From: Chelydra serpentina | Lineage: Eukaryota > Chordata > Testudines > Chelydridae | DNA: 64,000 nucleotides | Direction: 5' to 3' | Assembly: GCA_037349315.1 (NCBI GenBank) | Contig: JBAIAC010000051.1 | Span: forward strand, 29,176,001-29,240,000 | Shown: piece by piece, positions 1-10,118 of the stretch | Numbering within the stretch: the stretch's first letter is position 1 | How the letters are laid out: the number at the start of each line of letters is the position of its first letter | Position numbers and translations under genes: made by a program | Notes under the pieces: model-generated | Told to the model about the DNA's origin: nothing | Database searches by the model: none | What the model saw: the letters and a program-made list of their open reading frames with translations, nothing else

Positions 1-164
1 TTCAGCCAGGCTTCCACAGCCATGTCCCAGGTCCACACAGTCCACCCCTCCTCCAAACTGGGTCCTTCCCCGGCACTCTGGTGAGCCCCTCTTTTCCCAC
101 ACAGGGGTGAGATGTATCCTAACTATTCATTTTCTGGAATTCATATTTTTAAATGAAGCGACAA

Positions 165-350
165 AGTCTATAAGGTGCCACAGGACCTTAACAGAGGTAT
201 TGGAGCATAAGCTTTCGTGGGTGAATACCCACTTCGTCGAAGTAGGTATTCACCCATGAAAGCTTATGCTCCAATACCTCTGTTAGTCTATAAGGTGCCA
301 CAGGACCCTGTCGCTTCTACAGATCCAGACTAACACGGCTACCCCGCTGA
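165..350. repeat. Foldback copy of a high-copy turtle repeat
   Basis: Arms 189-236 and 238-285 are inverted copies with two mismatches and a one-base centre at 237. AGTCTATAAGGTGCCACAGG is present as a direct repeat on both sides (172-191 and 287-306). It belongs to the family whose members contain CACGAAAGCTTATGC and CAGACTAACACGGCTACC. Confidence 0.85.
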
Positions 351-1431
351 TATTTTTAAATGTGCATTACCTTTAGTTCCCCCACCCCAGGTCCCAGGTC
401 CTATGGAGGGTCAGGGGAAGGAGCTCAGACACCCCAAGAGAAGCAGGGTCCCCCAAATTCCAGAACACACAACAAGAAGGGAAATTGACTCAGACCACTA
501 AACAGAGTGTAGGGGTTCCCCAGATCCCAGCAAATATAGGGAAGGGGAGAATTCAGGGCTGACAGATCCCCCTATACCTAAGCCCCCAGCTTCTTCTGCT
601 ACCCCTTCCCTCCTTTTCCCCCAGTTCCCACCTCCTTTATTCTTACCCAAGCCCCCCAACCTTTCTTCCCTTCCCTGTCACCCATTCCCTATTGAAATAA
701 TTTTCATAAGACATTTATTAATGTTTATCAAGACTCAGTTTCCACACCAGCACTTCTTTATTAGTTCATTGGTCACTTGGTGATAGTTACAACCAAAATA
801 TCAATATAAGAATATATACTATTGTATTATATATTCTAGCAACAATATGAGCATTGTCCAACATACATACAACATTGAAGCACTACAGTGGTGCAACTGT
901 GCTGCTGTAGTGTTTTAAGTGTAGACAAGCCCTTAAAAGGATCAAGCTTTAAAGAGAAAGCTGGTCTTAATCTAACTATAGCAAAGCTATAATAATGGAT
1001 TTAAGAAGAGTTTTGAACAATGCAAAAAAAGTACAGACACCATCTTAGAGAGAGTATTCTGCTTAGACAATAGTGTCATTGAGAAAGACCTCAGGGGTTA
1101 TACAAGACAATGGAATGAAAAGGAGTTATCCAACGCTTTTTTAAAAACGCAGTGTATAAACTCAGACTATCCTGAGTGAAACAGGCAACAATTAACAAGC
1201 TCTATCCAGGATTCGTTAGAGTGTAGTATGTTCAGTTTGAGGCATGTCAAAAATGACATGAAAATTCAGGGAACAATAAAATTGACTGGAAAAATAAGCC
1301 TATATGAGAAAAAGTTAAGAGTTGGGCATGGTTAATCTGGAGAAAATAGCAGTGACAAGACACATGGTAACTATCAACAGAAAAGGGAAACTATAAAGAG
1401 GACAGGAACTAAAGAATCTGATTCGTAAATG
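351..1431. other. SAMHD1 intron 2, nothing recognised
   Basis: AT-rich sequence between two copies of the CACGAAAGCTTATGC family. 861-925 (TGAAGCACTACAGTGGTGCA ... GTGTAGACAAGCCC) is a short piece of a Harbinger-like MITE; nothing else is identified. Confidence 0.5.
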
Positions 1432-1760
1432 GTTTCAGAGTGATAGCTGTGTTCGTCTGTATCAGCAAAAACAATGAGAAGTCCTTGTGGCACCTTAGAA
1501 ACTAATACATTTATTTGGGCATACACTTTCGTGGGCTAGAACCCACTTCATCAGATGCATGGAGTGGAAAATACACTAGCAGGTATAAATACACAGCACA
1601 TGAAAAGATGGGAGTTGCCTTACCAAGTGGGAGGTCAGACTAATAAAACAATTCAATTAACAGTAGGATACCAAGGGAGGAAAAAATCACTTTTGTAGTG
1701 GCAATGAGAGTGGCCCATTTCAAACAGTTGACAGGAAGGTGTGAGTAACAGTATGAGGAA
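1432..1760 (-). repeat. High-copy turtle repeat (CACGAAAGCTTATGC family)
   Basis: Minus orientation. Contains the family landmarks TCTGTATCAGCAAAAAC, GTGGCACCTTAGAAACTAA, CGTGGGCTAGAACCCACTTC and GCCCATTTCAAACAGTTGAC. Class is not clear to me; long, AT-rich, non-coding. Confidence 0.7.
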
Positions 1761-1904
1761 ATTAGTATGGGGGAAAATTAGGTTTTGTAATGACCCAAAT
1801 GAGACCTGAAATAACAGTTATGGGCTTAAACCTAAAGCCAAGAAAAGTTAAGTATTATTTAAGAAAGCTTGTCTCATCTCACCAAGTGTATCAAGGAAAC
1901 CTTG

Positions 1905-1976
1905 CCTTACCAAGTGGGAGGTCAGACTAACAAGACAATTCAATTAACAGTAGGATACCAAGGGAGGAAAAAAGGG
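1905..1976 (-). repeat. 72-bp direct duplication of 1615-1686
   Basis: TTGCCTTACCAAGTGGGAGG to CCAAGGGAGGAAAAAA is repeated with one or two differences 290 bp after the first occurrence, immediately before the SINE at 1985. Confidence 0.8.
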
Positions 1977-1984
1977 ATACCAAG

Positions 1985-2159
1985 GGGGAGGGATAGCTCA
2001 GTGGTTTGAGCATTGGCCTGCTAAACCCAGGGTTGTGAGTTCAATCCTTGAGGGGGCCATTTAGGGATCTGGGGCAAAAATTGGGGATTGGTCCTGCTTT
2101 GAGCAGGGGATTGGACTAGATGACCTCCTAAGGTCCCTTCCAACCCTGATATTCTATGA
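1985..2159 (+). mobile_element. tRNA-derived SINE with CR1-like tail
   Basis: Head with Pol III boxes (A: TAGCTCAGTGGTTTGAG; B: GTTGTGAGTTCAATCC), a middle GGGATCTGGGGCAAAAATTG, and a tail identical to the CR1 3' end (GGTCCCTTCCAACCCTGATA TTCTATGA). This is the tortoise Cry-type SINE, mobilised by CR1. Plus orientation. Confidence 0.9.
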
Positions 2160-2406
2160 AAGTAGTGGAGTTACCACAAGAAATACCCAAAGCTGAGACT
2201 TTATACTTGTCAGGGATAGTTCAGGATCCCATCACAATGCTAGAATATCTACCTACCAATCCCAGTCCAGCTCCAATGATTCCCATCAGGCTCAGTCAAC
2301 TGATGCAGAAATTAATATTCCAGTTCAGTGAGCAAAGTCAGAAGTATCAGACTGCATTGGCTTCTTCAGAAAATAAAATCAGGCACAGAGATAAAGTTAC
2401 AATGTC

Positions 2407-2525
2407 TCATAGACTTTAAGGTCAGAAGGGACCATTATGATCATCTAGTCTGACCTCCTGCACAATGCAGGCCACAGAATCTCACCCACCCACTCCTGGA
2501 ATAATCCTCTCACGAGGATGTCAAC
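2407..2525 (+). mobile_element. CR1-related LINE tail
   Basis: ATAGACTTTAAGGTCAGAAG and GATCATCTAGTCTGACCTCC are typical of another CR1 3'-end subfamily found in reptile genomes. Short, diverged, no coding part. Confidence 0.6.
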
Positions 2526-3046
2526 GAATTAATGGCTCCTTGATAGGGATGATCAAAGATGCTGAAGGTTTCAAACCTATTATTTTATCAACTGAGATTA
2601 ACCAATTGTTATAGAACCTTCAGGTCCAATATTCTCTTCAGCACGGGATCCTCTGAGACAGGAGACAAAGGGTGGGGCAGGATACCCTTTGGCATTCCTT
2701 TACATTACAATGAAGCAAAAAATGCCTGAAACATTTTTCCTCCATTTATTTAAAAATGCTGAACACATAAGCCAGATGGCGGAGAACCACATGGCAATTC
2801 TGTGGGTTCATTCTATACCATACAGTGGTTAAATAAAACTATTCACAAGCCCGGTTCATAGTAGCACAAAAAAAACCTGCTAGATAAAAACAGGCTCAAA
2901 ACAACTCACTAACACAGTTCTGATAGAGCTGAGCATGAGGACTATGTTCAGACATGACTGTGCTTGCACCGTTGTAACCGGATTTTATGCTACAGGGTGA
3001 ACAGGAATTTCCCCTTCTCACAGGATACATGCAGTACAGGCTAGCC

Positions 3047-3654
3047 CAGGGGTAGGGGAACTTTTTGGCCTGAGGGCCACATCTGGGTGGGGAAATTGCA
3101 TGCAGGGCTGGGGTAGGGATGCAGGAGGGAGTGCAGGGTGTGGTGTGCAGGAAGAGGCTCAGGGAAGGGGGGTGGGGTTCAGAAGGGGTGCAGGGACCGT
3201 CAGGGGGCTCAGTGCAGGGAGTTGGGATGCTGGGGGCAGGAGGGGTTCGGGCTCTGGCCCAGCGTCGCTTACCTGGAGCGGCTCTGGGGTGGCAGCAGAG
3301 CGCACCAGGGCCAGGGCAGGCTCCCTGCCTGCCCTGGCCCCACACCACTGCCGGAAGCGGCCAGCACCACGTCCCTGCGGACCCTGGGGGAGGGGGGAAC
3401 AGAGGGCTCCGTGCACTGCCATTGCCACGCCTCCATGCACCACCCCCGATGCTCCCATTAGCCACGGTTCCCCATTTCCAGCCAATGGGAGCTGCAGGGG
3501 GCGGTGCCTGAAAGTGAGGGCAGCACACGGAGCCCTCTGGCCCCCCTGCCCCCCACCAGGGGCCACAGGGACGTGTAGCCAGCCACTTCTGGAAGCGGCG
3601 CAGGGCCCGCAGCACCACGAGGGTGGTCGGCGGGCTGTACTTTGCCCACTCCTG
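3047..3654. mobile_element. hAT-type MITE at the edge of the Gypsy LTR
   Basis: 608 bp from CAGGGGTAGGGGAACTTTTT to TTTGCCCACTCCTG (imperfect terminal inverted repeats) with an exact 8-bp duplication GGCTAGCC (3039-3046, 3655-3662), as expected of hAT transposases. GC-rich interior with open frames on both strands that have no protein-like composition. Confidence 0.85.
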
Positions 3655-3662
3655 GGCTAGCC

Positions 3663-4128
3663 TGTAGAGAGGGTTCGTCAGGGCTCATCCCTCTCTGGGG
3701 CGGCAGGGAACCACACCGCCTCCCTTAGTCCCTGCACTGAACACTGGGGAATCAGTCAGGCCACAGGAGTCCTGACTCAAGCCCTCTGGCAGGGGCTGAG
3801 CAAACACAGGTAGCAGTTAGCACTCAACAGGCAAAGGCCCTGGGTCAGGGCGGAGCAGTGAAGAGTCACAGCTCAGGCCCTTGGGCAAGGGCTGAGAAGA
3901 CACAGGTAAATAGCACACCCAGGGTTCAAGCTCCGAGCGGCCTGGGAGAGGGGGAGACTGACACCCACACATTGGGTGGCAGGTAGGACGCAGGCCCTCC
4001 CACTCCACTGTGTCCCAGCCCGGGGCCCTAGCAGCGGCAGAAGACCTGCTGTGTCAGTGGGGATCCTGGACGCAACACACTGATATGGGTTCCGGCAGTG
4101 TTGCAGCCAGACTCGGGTCGGCTGCTGA
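3663..4128 (-). repeat. 3' LTR of the Gypsy element (truncated)
   Basis: About 465 bp aligning with 7673-8203 of the 5' LTR. The alignment stops at GGTCGGCTGC near 4128, where sequence switches without a gap to the reverse transcriptase reading frame. The outer half of the LTR is therefore missing. Confidence 0.8.
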
Positions 4129-4129
4129 A

Positions 4130-4517
4130 ACGTGGCTGGGGCCCCATGGAGGCCGAAGGGCGTCCGGCTGAATTGGTAAAGTCCCATTGGGGTGGCAAAT
4201 GCGGTCTTCTCCCTGGAAGTGGGATCGAGGGGGATCTGCCAGTACCCCTTGCTAAGATCAAATGTGGTGAGGAAGCGAGCCTCTCCTAACGGGCCAAGCA
4301 GCTCATCTAAGTGAGGCATCAGATACGTGTCGAACTTGGAAATAGCGTTGACACGTCGGAAGTCAATGCAGAAGCACTGCATCCCATCGGGCTTTGGTAC
4401 CAGCACTACCGGACTGCGCCATTCACTCTGTGAGAGTTCAATAACTTCCAGCTCTATAATGCCCTGTACCTCCTCTTCGACGACAAGCTGTATTCGGTGC
4501 GGCAAGGGCCTGGTCAT
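4130..4517 (-). pseudogene. Gypsy reverse transcriptase, N-terminal half only
   Basis: Fingers and palm start of a Gypsy RT: VIELSQSEWRSPVVLVPKPD, CIDFRRVN, then FDLSKGYWQIPL (first catalytic Asp) and TPFGLHGAPATFQ. It stops there: the next bases are LTR, so the YxDD catalytic loop, thumb and RNase H are absent. The remnant follows integrase after about 230 bp. Confidence 0.85.
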
Positions 4518-4748
4518 CTCTCAGATCACTACCCTAGGTTCTACCTGAATGGTATGATAAACCAGGATTGTGTAGCCCGGCTGGATGGTAAAGGTTCGCG
4601 GGAACACCTGCAGAAGACACTGGGTTTGCTTACATTGCTCGTCGGTGAGGGTCTCCCCAAGCTGGGGCCCCCTGGGTCCTCGGTCAGGGGTGCACGGGGC
4701 CCAGTTCTGGCTCCGGCAGGTAGGGGTTAATAACCCCTCTCATTCCCA

Positions 4749-6120
4749 CTAGGGCTTCAGGAGGTTGACATGGTACCACTGGGTTTTCTTAGGTCGGTCC
4801 AGCTGGTTGACCTCATAGGTGACGGGCCCGACCTTCTGGACCACCTTGTAGGGCCCTTGCCAGCGGGCCAATAGCTTTGACTCACTTGAGGGTAGGAGAA
4901 GCAGGACCCGGTCACCAGGTTTAAAGTCGCGGCTCCCCGTGCCTTGGTTATAGCCCCCCAAGCGAGGGCTCCAGCCTGAATGAGGCATTCCTGGAGCTGG
5001 AGGTCGTATTTCAAGAGGCCCTGGGTTGGTGATGGAGCCTGCTCCCAGGTTTTGCGCATTAGGTCCAGCAGCCTCCGTGGGCGGCAACCATACAGCAGCT
5101 CAAAGGGGGAAAACTTTGTATAGGACTGGGGCACCTCCCGGATCACCAAGAGCAAGGGCGGGAGTAGCTGGCCCCATCGGCGTAGTTCTCCTGGAGGGGG
5201 AACGTGCACAACATGTCTTTCAGAGTATGGTTAAACCATTCGACCAAGCCGTCTGTTTGCAGATGGTAGATAGAGGTGTGCAACTGCTTGATCCCCAGAA
5301 GCCCACACACCTGCCGCAGCAGCGGGGAAGTAAAGTTGGTGCCCTGGTCAGTGAAAATCTCCCTGGGCAGGCCTACATGAGCGAAGACTTTCATGAGTTC
5401 ACCAGCGACGGTTCGGGCAGTCATAGAAGTCATAGAATCTCAGGGTTGGAAGGGACCTTAGAAGGTCATCTAGTCCAACCCCCTGCTCAAAGCAGGACCA
5501 ATCCCCAATTTTTGCCCCAGATCCCCAAATGGCCCCCTCAAGGATTGAACTCACAACCCTGGGTTTAGCAGGCCAATGCTCAAACCACTGAGCTATCCCT
5601 CCCCTGGGCAGTGATGCTCTGTAGTGGTACTGCCTCCGGGAAACGAGTAGCATAATCCACTATGACCAATACATACTGAAATCCGGCGATGCTTTTTGGG
5701 AGGGGGCCCACCAGGTCCATGGCCACGCACTCGAATGGCACTTTGACTATGGGCATGGGGACCAACAGGGCCTTGGGTGTCCACGGGGGTGAGGCTAGCT
5801 GGCATTCTGTACAGGAACTACAATAGTTCCTCACTTCCTGATGCATGCCGGGCCAGAAGAACCACATCAGTATCCAGGCTAGAGTATTCTCATGGCCCAA
5901 GTGCCCAGCGGCAGGGATGTCGTGGGCAAGTTTCATTACTGCTCGCCAATGACATCGAGGCACGAGTAGTTGGGTCTGGGGTTCTCCGGTGCACGGGTCC
6001 CGTTCTATCCAGTAGAGCCGATCCTGCCGCAGTTCGAAGTGTGGCCACTGCTTCATCCGGTGTGGATCAATTATGGCCCCATCGACAGCGGCTAGTCGCT
6101 CATAAGTGCAACTGAGGGTG
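4749..6120 (-). pseudogene. Gypsy integrase, split by a SINE
   Basis: Integrase with the N-terminal zinc finger (HLGHENT ... CSSCTECQ), the catalytic core (VAMDLVGPLP, YVLVIVDYATRFPEAV; then FTDQGTNFTS with the second Asp) and the C-terminal GPY/F-type domain (FKPGDRVLLLLPSSESKLL, WQGPYKVVQKVG, TYEVNQ). A 184-bp SINE (5421-5604) interrupts the core, with GGGCAG on both sides. A frame change lies between core and C-terminal part. The third catalytic residue region reads GLVEWFNHTLKDML. It lies upstream of RT, the reverse of common Gypsy order. Confidence 0.85.
5421..5604 (-). mobile_element. SINE inserted in Gypsy integrase
   Basis: Full SINE in minus orientation, flanked by GGGCAG on both sides (5415-5420 and 5606-5611). 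Removing it would rejoin the integrase core reading frame, so it arrived after the Gypsy element. Confidence 0.9.
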
Positions 6121-6369
6121 GGATCCACTCTTTGGTCGCAGCAAAAGTCAGTGTGAAGCAGGGGCTCACCAGCAGCTCCCGGCGGGGGGTTCTTCTCCCT
6201 GTCCGTTGCGGTCTGGAGCCTCCCCACATCTGACTGGGCCTCAGGGAGGCCCCCTTCCAGTACTGGGGCGACTGCGGGACTCTCCTCAGCGTTTGAGCAA
6301 AGGACTTCCGGGAAGTCTGGTGACCCCATCCACAGTCAGCTGGACTTGGGCACTGGGGTAGGGTCATAT

Positions 6370-6530
6370 GTCACCATGAATGCACTGTAACCGGATCGTC
6401 CCCAGGCATGGGTTGGCCTGCAGGCCTAGGCTTTGACGAATCGGCATCTGGCCGCTGCCTGAATCAATTAGGGCCATGGCTGGGCAACCCCCGACAACCA
6501 CTGGCACTGTAATCTTGGCAGCCTATAACC
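6370..6530 (-). pseudogene. Gypsy aspartic protease fragment
   Basis: A short open stretch with KITVPVVVGGCPAMALIDSG, that is a hydrophobic strand then the D-S-G active-site loop of retropepsins (codons at about 6457-6465). In-frame stops lie on both sides. It directly follows the zinc knuckle. No complete protease could be made from it. Confidence 0.7.
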
Positions 6531-6732
6531 ATTGGGCATGGGTTTCTCCCGTGCAGACCTGGCTGAAGCTGCAATCCATCTCGGTGCAGTCCCACTGTAA
6601 ATGTCCATATTTCCCGCAGGAAAATGAGGGTCCGAGCTCCAAGCACCCAGGCTGGGCGGGTGCTCCCGCTGGCCCCAGTGGGGGCTTCAGTTGGTCCCTC
6701 TGATACCTGGCTGAGGTGTCGGGGCTTGTCAA
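6523..6732 (-). pseudogene. Gypsy gag C-terminus, CCHC zinc knuckle
   Basis: Continuation of gag in another frame. FSCGKYGHLQWDC is a near-canonical CCHC nucleocapsid knuckle: Cys, Gly, His and Cys are present but the first Cys of the motif is replaced by Ser. It lies between the capsid and protease as expected. Confidence 0.7.
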
Positions 6733-6741
6733 ACCGGGACC

Positions 6742-7597
6742 TCAGCAGGTCTGGGTCGGGGCTCCTGGCCCCGTGAAGGATTTCGCTGTTTGGTCCGGGT
6801 GCCCCCTTCTTCTCTGGGCTAGGTCGTCTGGTCCTGGTGGAGCGGCTCGGATAGTAGGTCCCACTGGTGCTTCAGAGGCGAGGAAATCCTCCATCAGGGT
6901 GATGGCAGTGGCTAGCATCATAGGCCAGTGGCGGAGGACCCAGGCCCTCCCTTGTGACGGGAGGATATGGACGAATTGCTCCAGAATAATTTGTTCAGTG
7001 AGCTCGTCCTGGGTTCGCCTTTTGGGCTGTCGCCACTGCTTGCATACTTCCCGCAGCTCCTGGGCTACCACCCAGGGTCGGGCACCCATAGGGAAGACCA
7101 GACTCCGGAATTGCTGCCGGAAGGTCTCCGGGCTAACGTCCAAGGCATCTAAGATTGCGGCCTTTACCCGGATGTAGTCCCGTGCCTCCTCCGTAGACAG
7201 GTACGTAGATGTCCGTAGACATGACCCGGTCAGGTACGGGGTCACGAGGGTAGCCCATTGGTCTCAGGCCCACCTTGCAACTAACACCACCCTTTCAAAA
7301 GTCACAAGGAAGGCCTCTAAGTCATCGTTGGGGCCCATCTTGGTCAACCGGATTGGAGGGGCTACGCTGGGTGGTCCGGTGGCACCCCCAGGCTGGGGCT
7401 CCACAGGACCGGGCAGCAGAATCGCCAACTGCTGCAGGCATTGCTGCTGATGGTCCCAGTCCTGGTGTCCCAGCTCCAAAATCAGCTGTTGCTATTGTGT
7501 TCCTAGCTGCTGAACCAGCTGCTGCCTGCTGCTGGAGCTGGGCCACCTGCTGCTGTTGGCTTTCAGCCAGGAACTTAACAAGCTTATCCATATCCAT
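6742..7597 (-). pseudogene. gag of Gypsy element with SCAN-like capsid domain
   Basis: Structural polyprotein of the retrotransposon. It starts MDMDKLVKFLAES, followed by a Gln-rich probable coiled coil, then KMGPNDDLEAFLVTFERV. After a stop near 7264 it continues into a domain with [28 protein letters not shown] and [11 protein letters not shown]. That is the helical pattern of the SCAN domain, which is known to derive from the capsid of Gmr1-like Gypsy elements. A frameshift in the Gln-rich part and the stop before the capsid break the frame. No function today is likely. Confidence 0.8.
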
Positions 7598-7672
7598 GGT
7601 CGCCCAGGCACACTCCTCCTCAGATCCCTTCTCACAGGGATCAGGGGACCGATGTCCACATTCTCCACCATG

Positions 7673-8607
7673 TGTAGAGAGGGTTCGTCAGGGCTCATCC
7701 CTCTCTGGGGCGGCGGGGAACCACACTGCCTCCCTTGGTCCCTGCCCTGGACACTGGGGAATCAGTCAGGTCACAGGAGTCCTGGTTCAAGTCCTCCGGC
7801 AGGGGCTGAGCAAACACAGGTAGCAGTTAGCACTCAACAAGCCCAGGCCAGGGCAGTAAACAAGCCCAGGACAGGGCAGGGCAGTAAAGAGTCACAGCGC
7901 AGGCCCTTGGGCAGGGGCTGAGCAGTAGTTTATCTAGGTACGGCAGCAGTGACTCTAAGGCTCAGACCCTCAGGCAGGTAAATAGCACACCTAGGCTTCA
8001 GGCTCCGAACGGCCTGAGAGGGGGAGAGACTGATACCCACATGTTCGGTGGCCGGGGGGGGGGAGAAGAGAGAGAGACGCAGGCCCTCCCACTCCACTCC
8101 CGGGGCCCTAGCAGCAGACCTGCTGCTGTGTCAGTGGGGATCCCGGCTGCAACACACTGACATGGGTTCCGGCAGTGTTGCAGCCAGACTTGGGTCGGCT
8201 GCCCCCGGGCTACTTCCCAACTCCCCTTCTGGAGGTACCTGGGTCATGGTGGTGACCTCAAAGGGGCGGGGGGAGTGTCAATCACCATTGGATCCTCGGG
8301 GTGGCTGGCAAGGGGTAGGCTCAGTGACTCTCCCACACACTGATCCACATCAAGTATCGGCCAGTCAGGCCAGTCTCCAGGTCCACCGCTGGTTGCTGGA
8401 GTCTCCCCAGCAAGAGCTGGGCCAGAGGCATCTGGTCTCTCCAGCAGCTGCCTCTCGAGTGAGCTCTGGGGTTGGGCTCTGATACTTCCTGTCCGGCACC
8501 TGACGCACTGGGGGGGCATGTTTGGAGTGCTTTGGCTCCGCCCACTCTGGTGTCCAGCAGAACTCGTCCCTCTCCGGGGTGGCGGGGAACCACACCGCCT
8601 CCCTACA
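7673..8607 (-). repeat. 5' LTR of the Gypsy element (complete)
   Basis: 935 bp, starting TGTAGGGAGGCGG and ending CTCTCTACA on the minus strand. Its last 530 bp or so match the truncated 3' LTR with many small differences and indels. A short segment resembling its inner end (CCCTCTCYGGGGYGGCGGGG) recurs near its outer end at 8570-8605, suggesting an internal duplication. The internal region begins directly at 7672. Confidence 0.8.
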
Positions 8608-8612
8608 TAGCC

Positions 8613-9660
8613 TCTCCCACAAGCAGAGTCTGAGCAAGGACAACTTGGATCTCAAGTGAATTTAAAAACAATCACATTTTTAAAAAAATTATAGGCTCCT
8701 CCCTTCCAGGATAAGCTGCTGATCTGACTTGACCACATTCAAATATCCTAGAAGTACTGCCAGGTCAGCAGAGGCAGCCCAAGACTGAAAACGAAAGCTG
8801 GTTTCTGAACTTGATTTTCTTGTAAATGCCAATGAAAGGCAGCTGTGCCTCTACTGCATGACAGAAAGAGCATCCAGAACTAGTAACTTGCACCCTTCCC
8901 AAAGTGCAGCATGGGCACAACTGGGTGAGCAGAGCTAGAAGAAGAGTTCAGTGAAGTGATTGGCTGGGTGTCTTTAGTTACCCATTTCTTCTGCATGCCT
9001 GTGGAAACTGAAGATGGGGGCAGTTTTCAATTTTAGCCTCACGCTGATATATTACTTGGTCCTTGTGCAATGAAATACACATGGAAGGATGCTTTCCCAC
9101 CCCTTCAACCATTTAACAAGCTTCTTGTCCCTTTACAAGGGACTTGCAAGAGCCAAGATGCAGGATTTGTTTGGGCATATATTTCTTGGTTTTCACAAGT
9201 TTGATTTTTGCTGAATTTGACATTTTGGGAGGGCACGAGCTATCACCAGCCAACCTTAACTACAGTAGTGTAGTTTTTTTTTTTTTTTTTTTACCAATTA
9301 TTATAAATAAGGTGATGTGGCTAATCACCAAACACCGAGGTGAAAACTGAATTTAAATCTGCTTTTAAAAGTCTTTTTACTAAGACTTGTTTCTGATAAC
9401 AAAAGAAAACATGAGTCACCAAGTAGAAGCATAAGGACAATGTGCCTTAGCAGGAAAGGACTTCTTATAAAACGACAATATAGGATTCATTTGGTCTACA
9501 CATAGCTTTTGTACAGGTATAACTATTATGTTTAAGAATGTGATTTTTTTTACGGAAATACTTTTACCAATACAAGCCATACTGTGGAGGCAGTTATACC
9601 GGTACAAGGTGGCTTATATTGGTACAGCCTATTCCCCTTCCTAGATGAGATTAAGGACTT
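8613..9660. other. SAMHD1 intron 2, nothing recognised
   Basis: Unique-looking DNA right of the Gypsy element, with a poly-T run at 9273-9292. A weak Harbinger-like inverted segment may surround 9480-9668. No exon found. Confidence 0.4.
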
Positions 9661-9668
9661 GTCTACAC

Positions 9669-10118
9669 CAGGGGTCTCAAACACAAGCCCCACCCGCAAC
9701 CCCCAGAGTTATTTCCTGTGGCCGCCAAGCTCCCCTCACCCACCGCCACCTCCAGCGCGCCACATCCCCACTCCTCTGCCTAGCTCCAGGCGCTTCCCGC
9801 CACCAAACAGCTGTTTGGCGGCACTTAGCGCTTTCCAAGAGGGAGGGGGGAGGAGCGGAGAGCCACGTTCTCATGGGAAGAGGTGGAGAAGAGGTGGGGA
9901 TTTGGGGAAGGGAGCGGAGTTGGGGTGGGGACTTTGGGGAAGGGGTTGGAATGGGGGCGGGGAAGGGGTGGGGCCTCATGGAAGGGGTGGAGTGGGGGCA
10001 AGGCCGGGGGTAGCAGGGCACTTTTGTAATTTGTATGAAAATGCGTCAGTGATGCAACCCTCAGGCCAATGTACTAGTCCTCATGTGGCCCTCATGGTGA
10101 TTTGAGTTCGAGATCCTG
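9669..10118. mobile_element. hAT-type MITE
   Basis: 450 bp, ends CAGGGGTCTCAAAC and GTTCGAGATCCTG, exact 8-bp duplication GTCTACAC (9661-9668, 10119-10126). The target CTTGTCTACAC is itself the terminal sequence of a Harbinger-like MITE, so one transposon landed in another. Confidence 0.85.

Larger units (their letters stand above)
3663..8607 (-). mobile_element. Gmr1-like Gypsy LTR retrotransposon, defective
   Basis: A 4,945-bp element bounded by TG...CA ends and the 5-bp duplication TAGCC (3658-3662 and 8608-8612). On the minus strand the order is 5' LTR, gag with SCAN-like capsid, CCHC knuckle, protease (LIDSGSG), integrase (H2C2 finger, core, C-terminal domain), then reverse transcriptase. 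Integrase before RT is the diagnostic order of Gmr1-type Gypsy elements; ordinary Gypsy has RT and RNase H first. The element is dead: a SINE splits integrase, gag has a stop and a frameshift, and a deletion runs from mid-RT into the 3' LTR, removing the YxDD motif and RNase H. It lies in SAMHD1 intron 2, in sense with the gene. Confidence 0.85.

Noticed and set aside
2896..3660. Overlapping open frames of 107-240 codons on both strands
   Set aside because: They lie in a GC-rich hAT-type MITE; all frames are open by composition.
7275..7921. Plus-strand open frames of 121 and 182 codons
   Set aside because: Antisense shadows of Gypsy gag and LTR.
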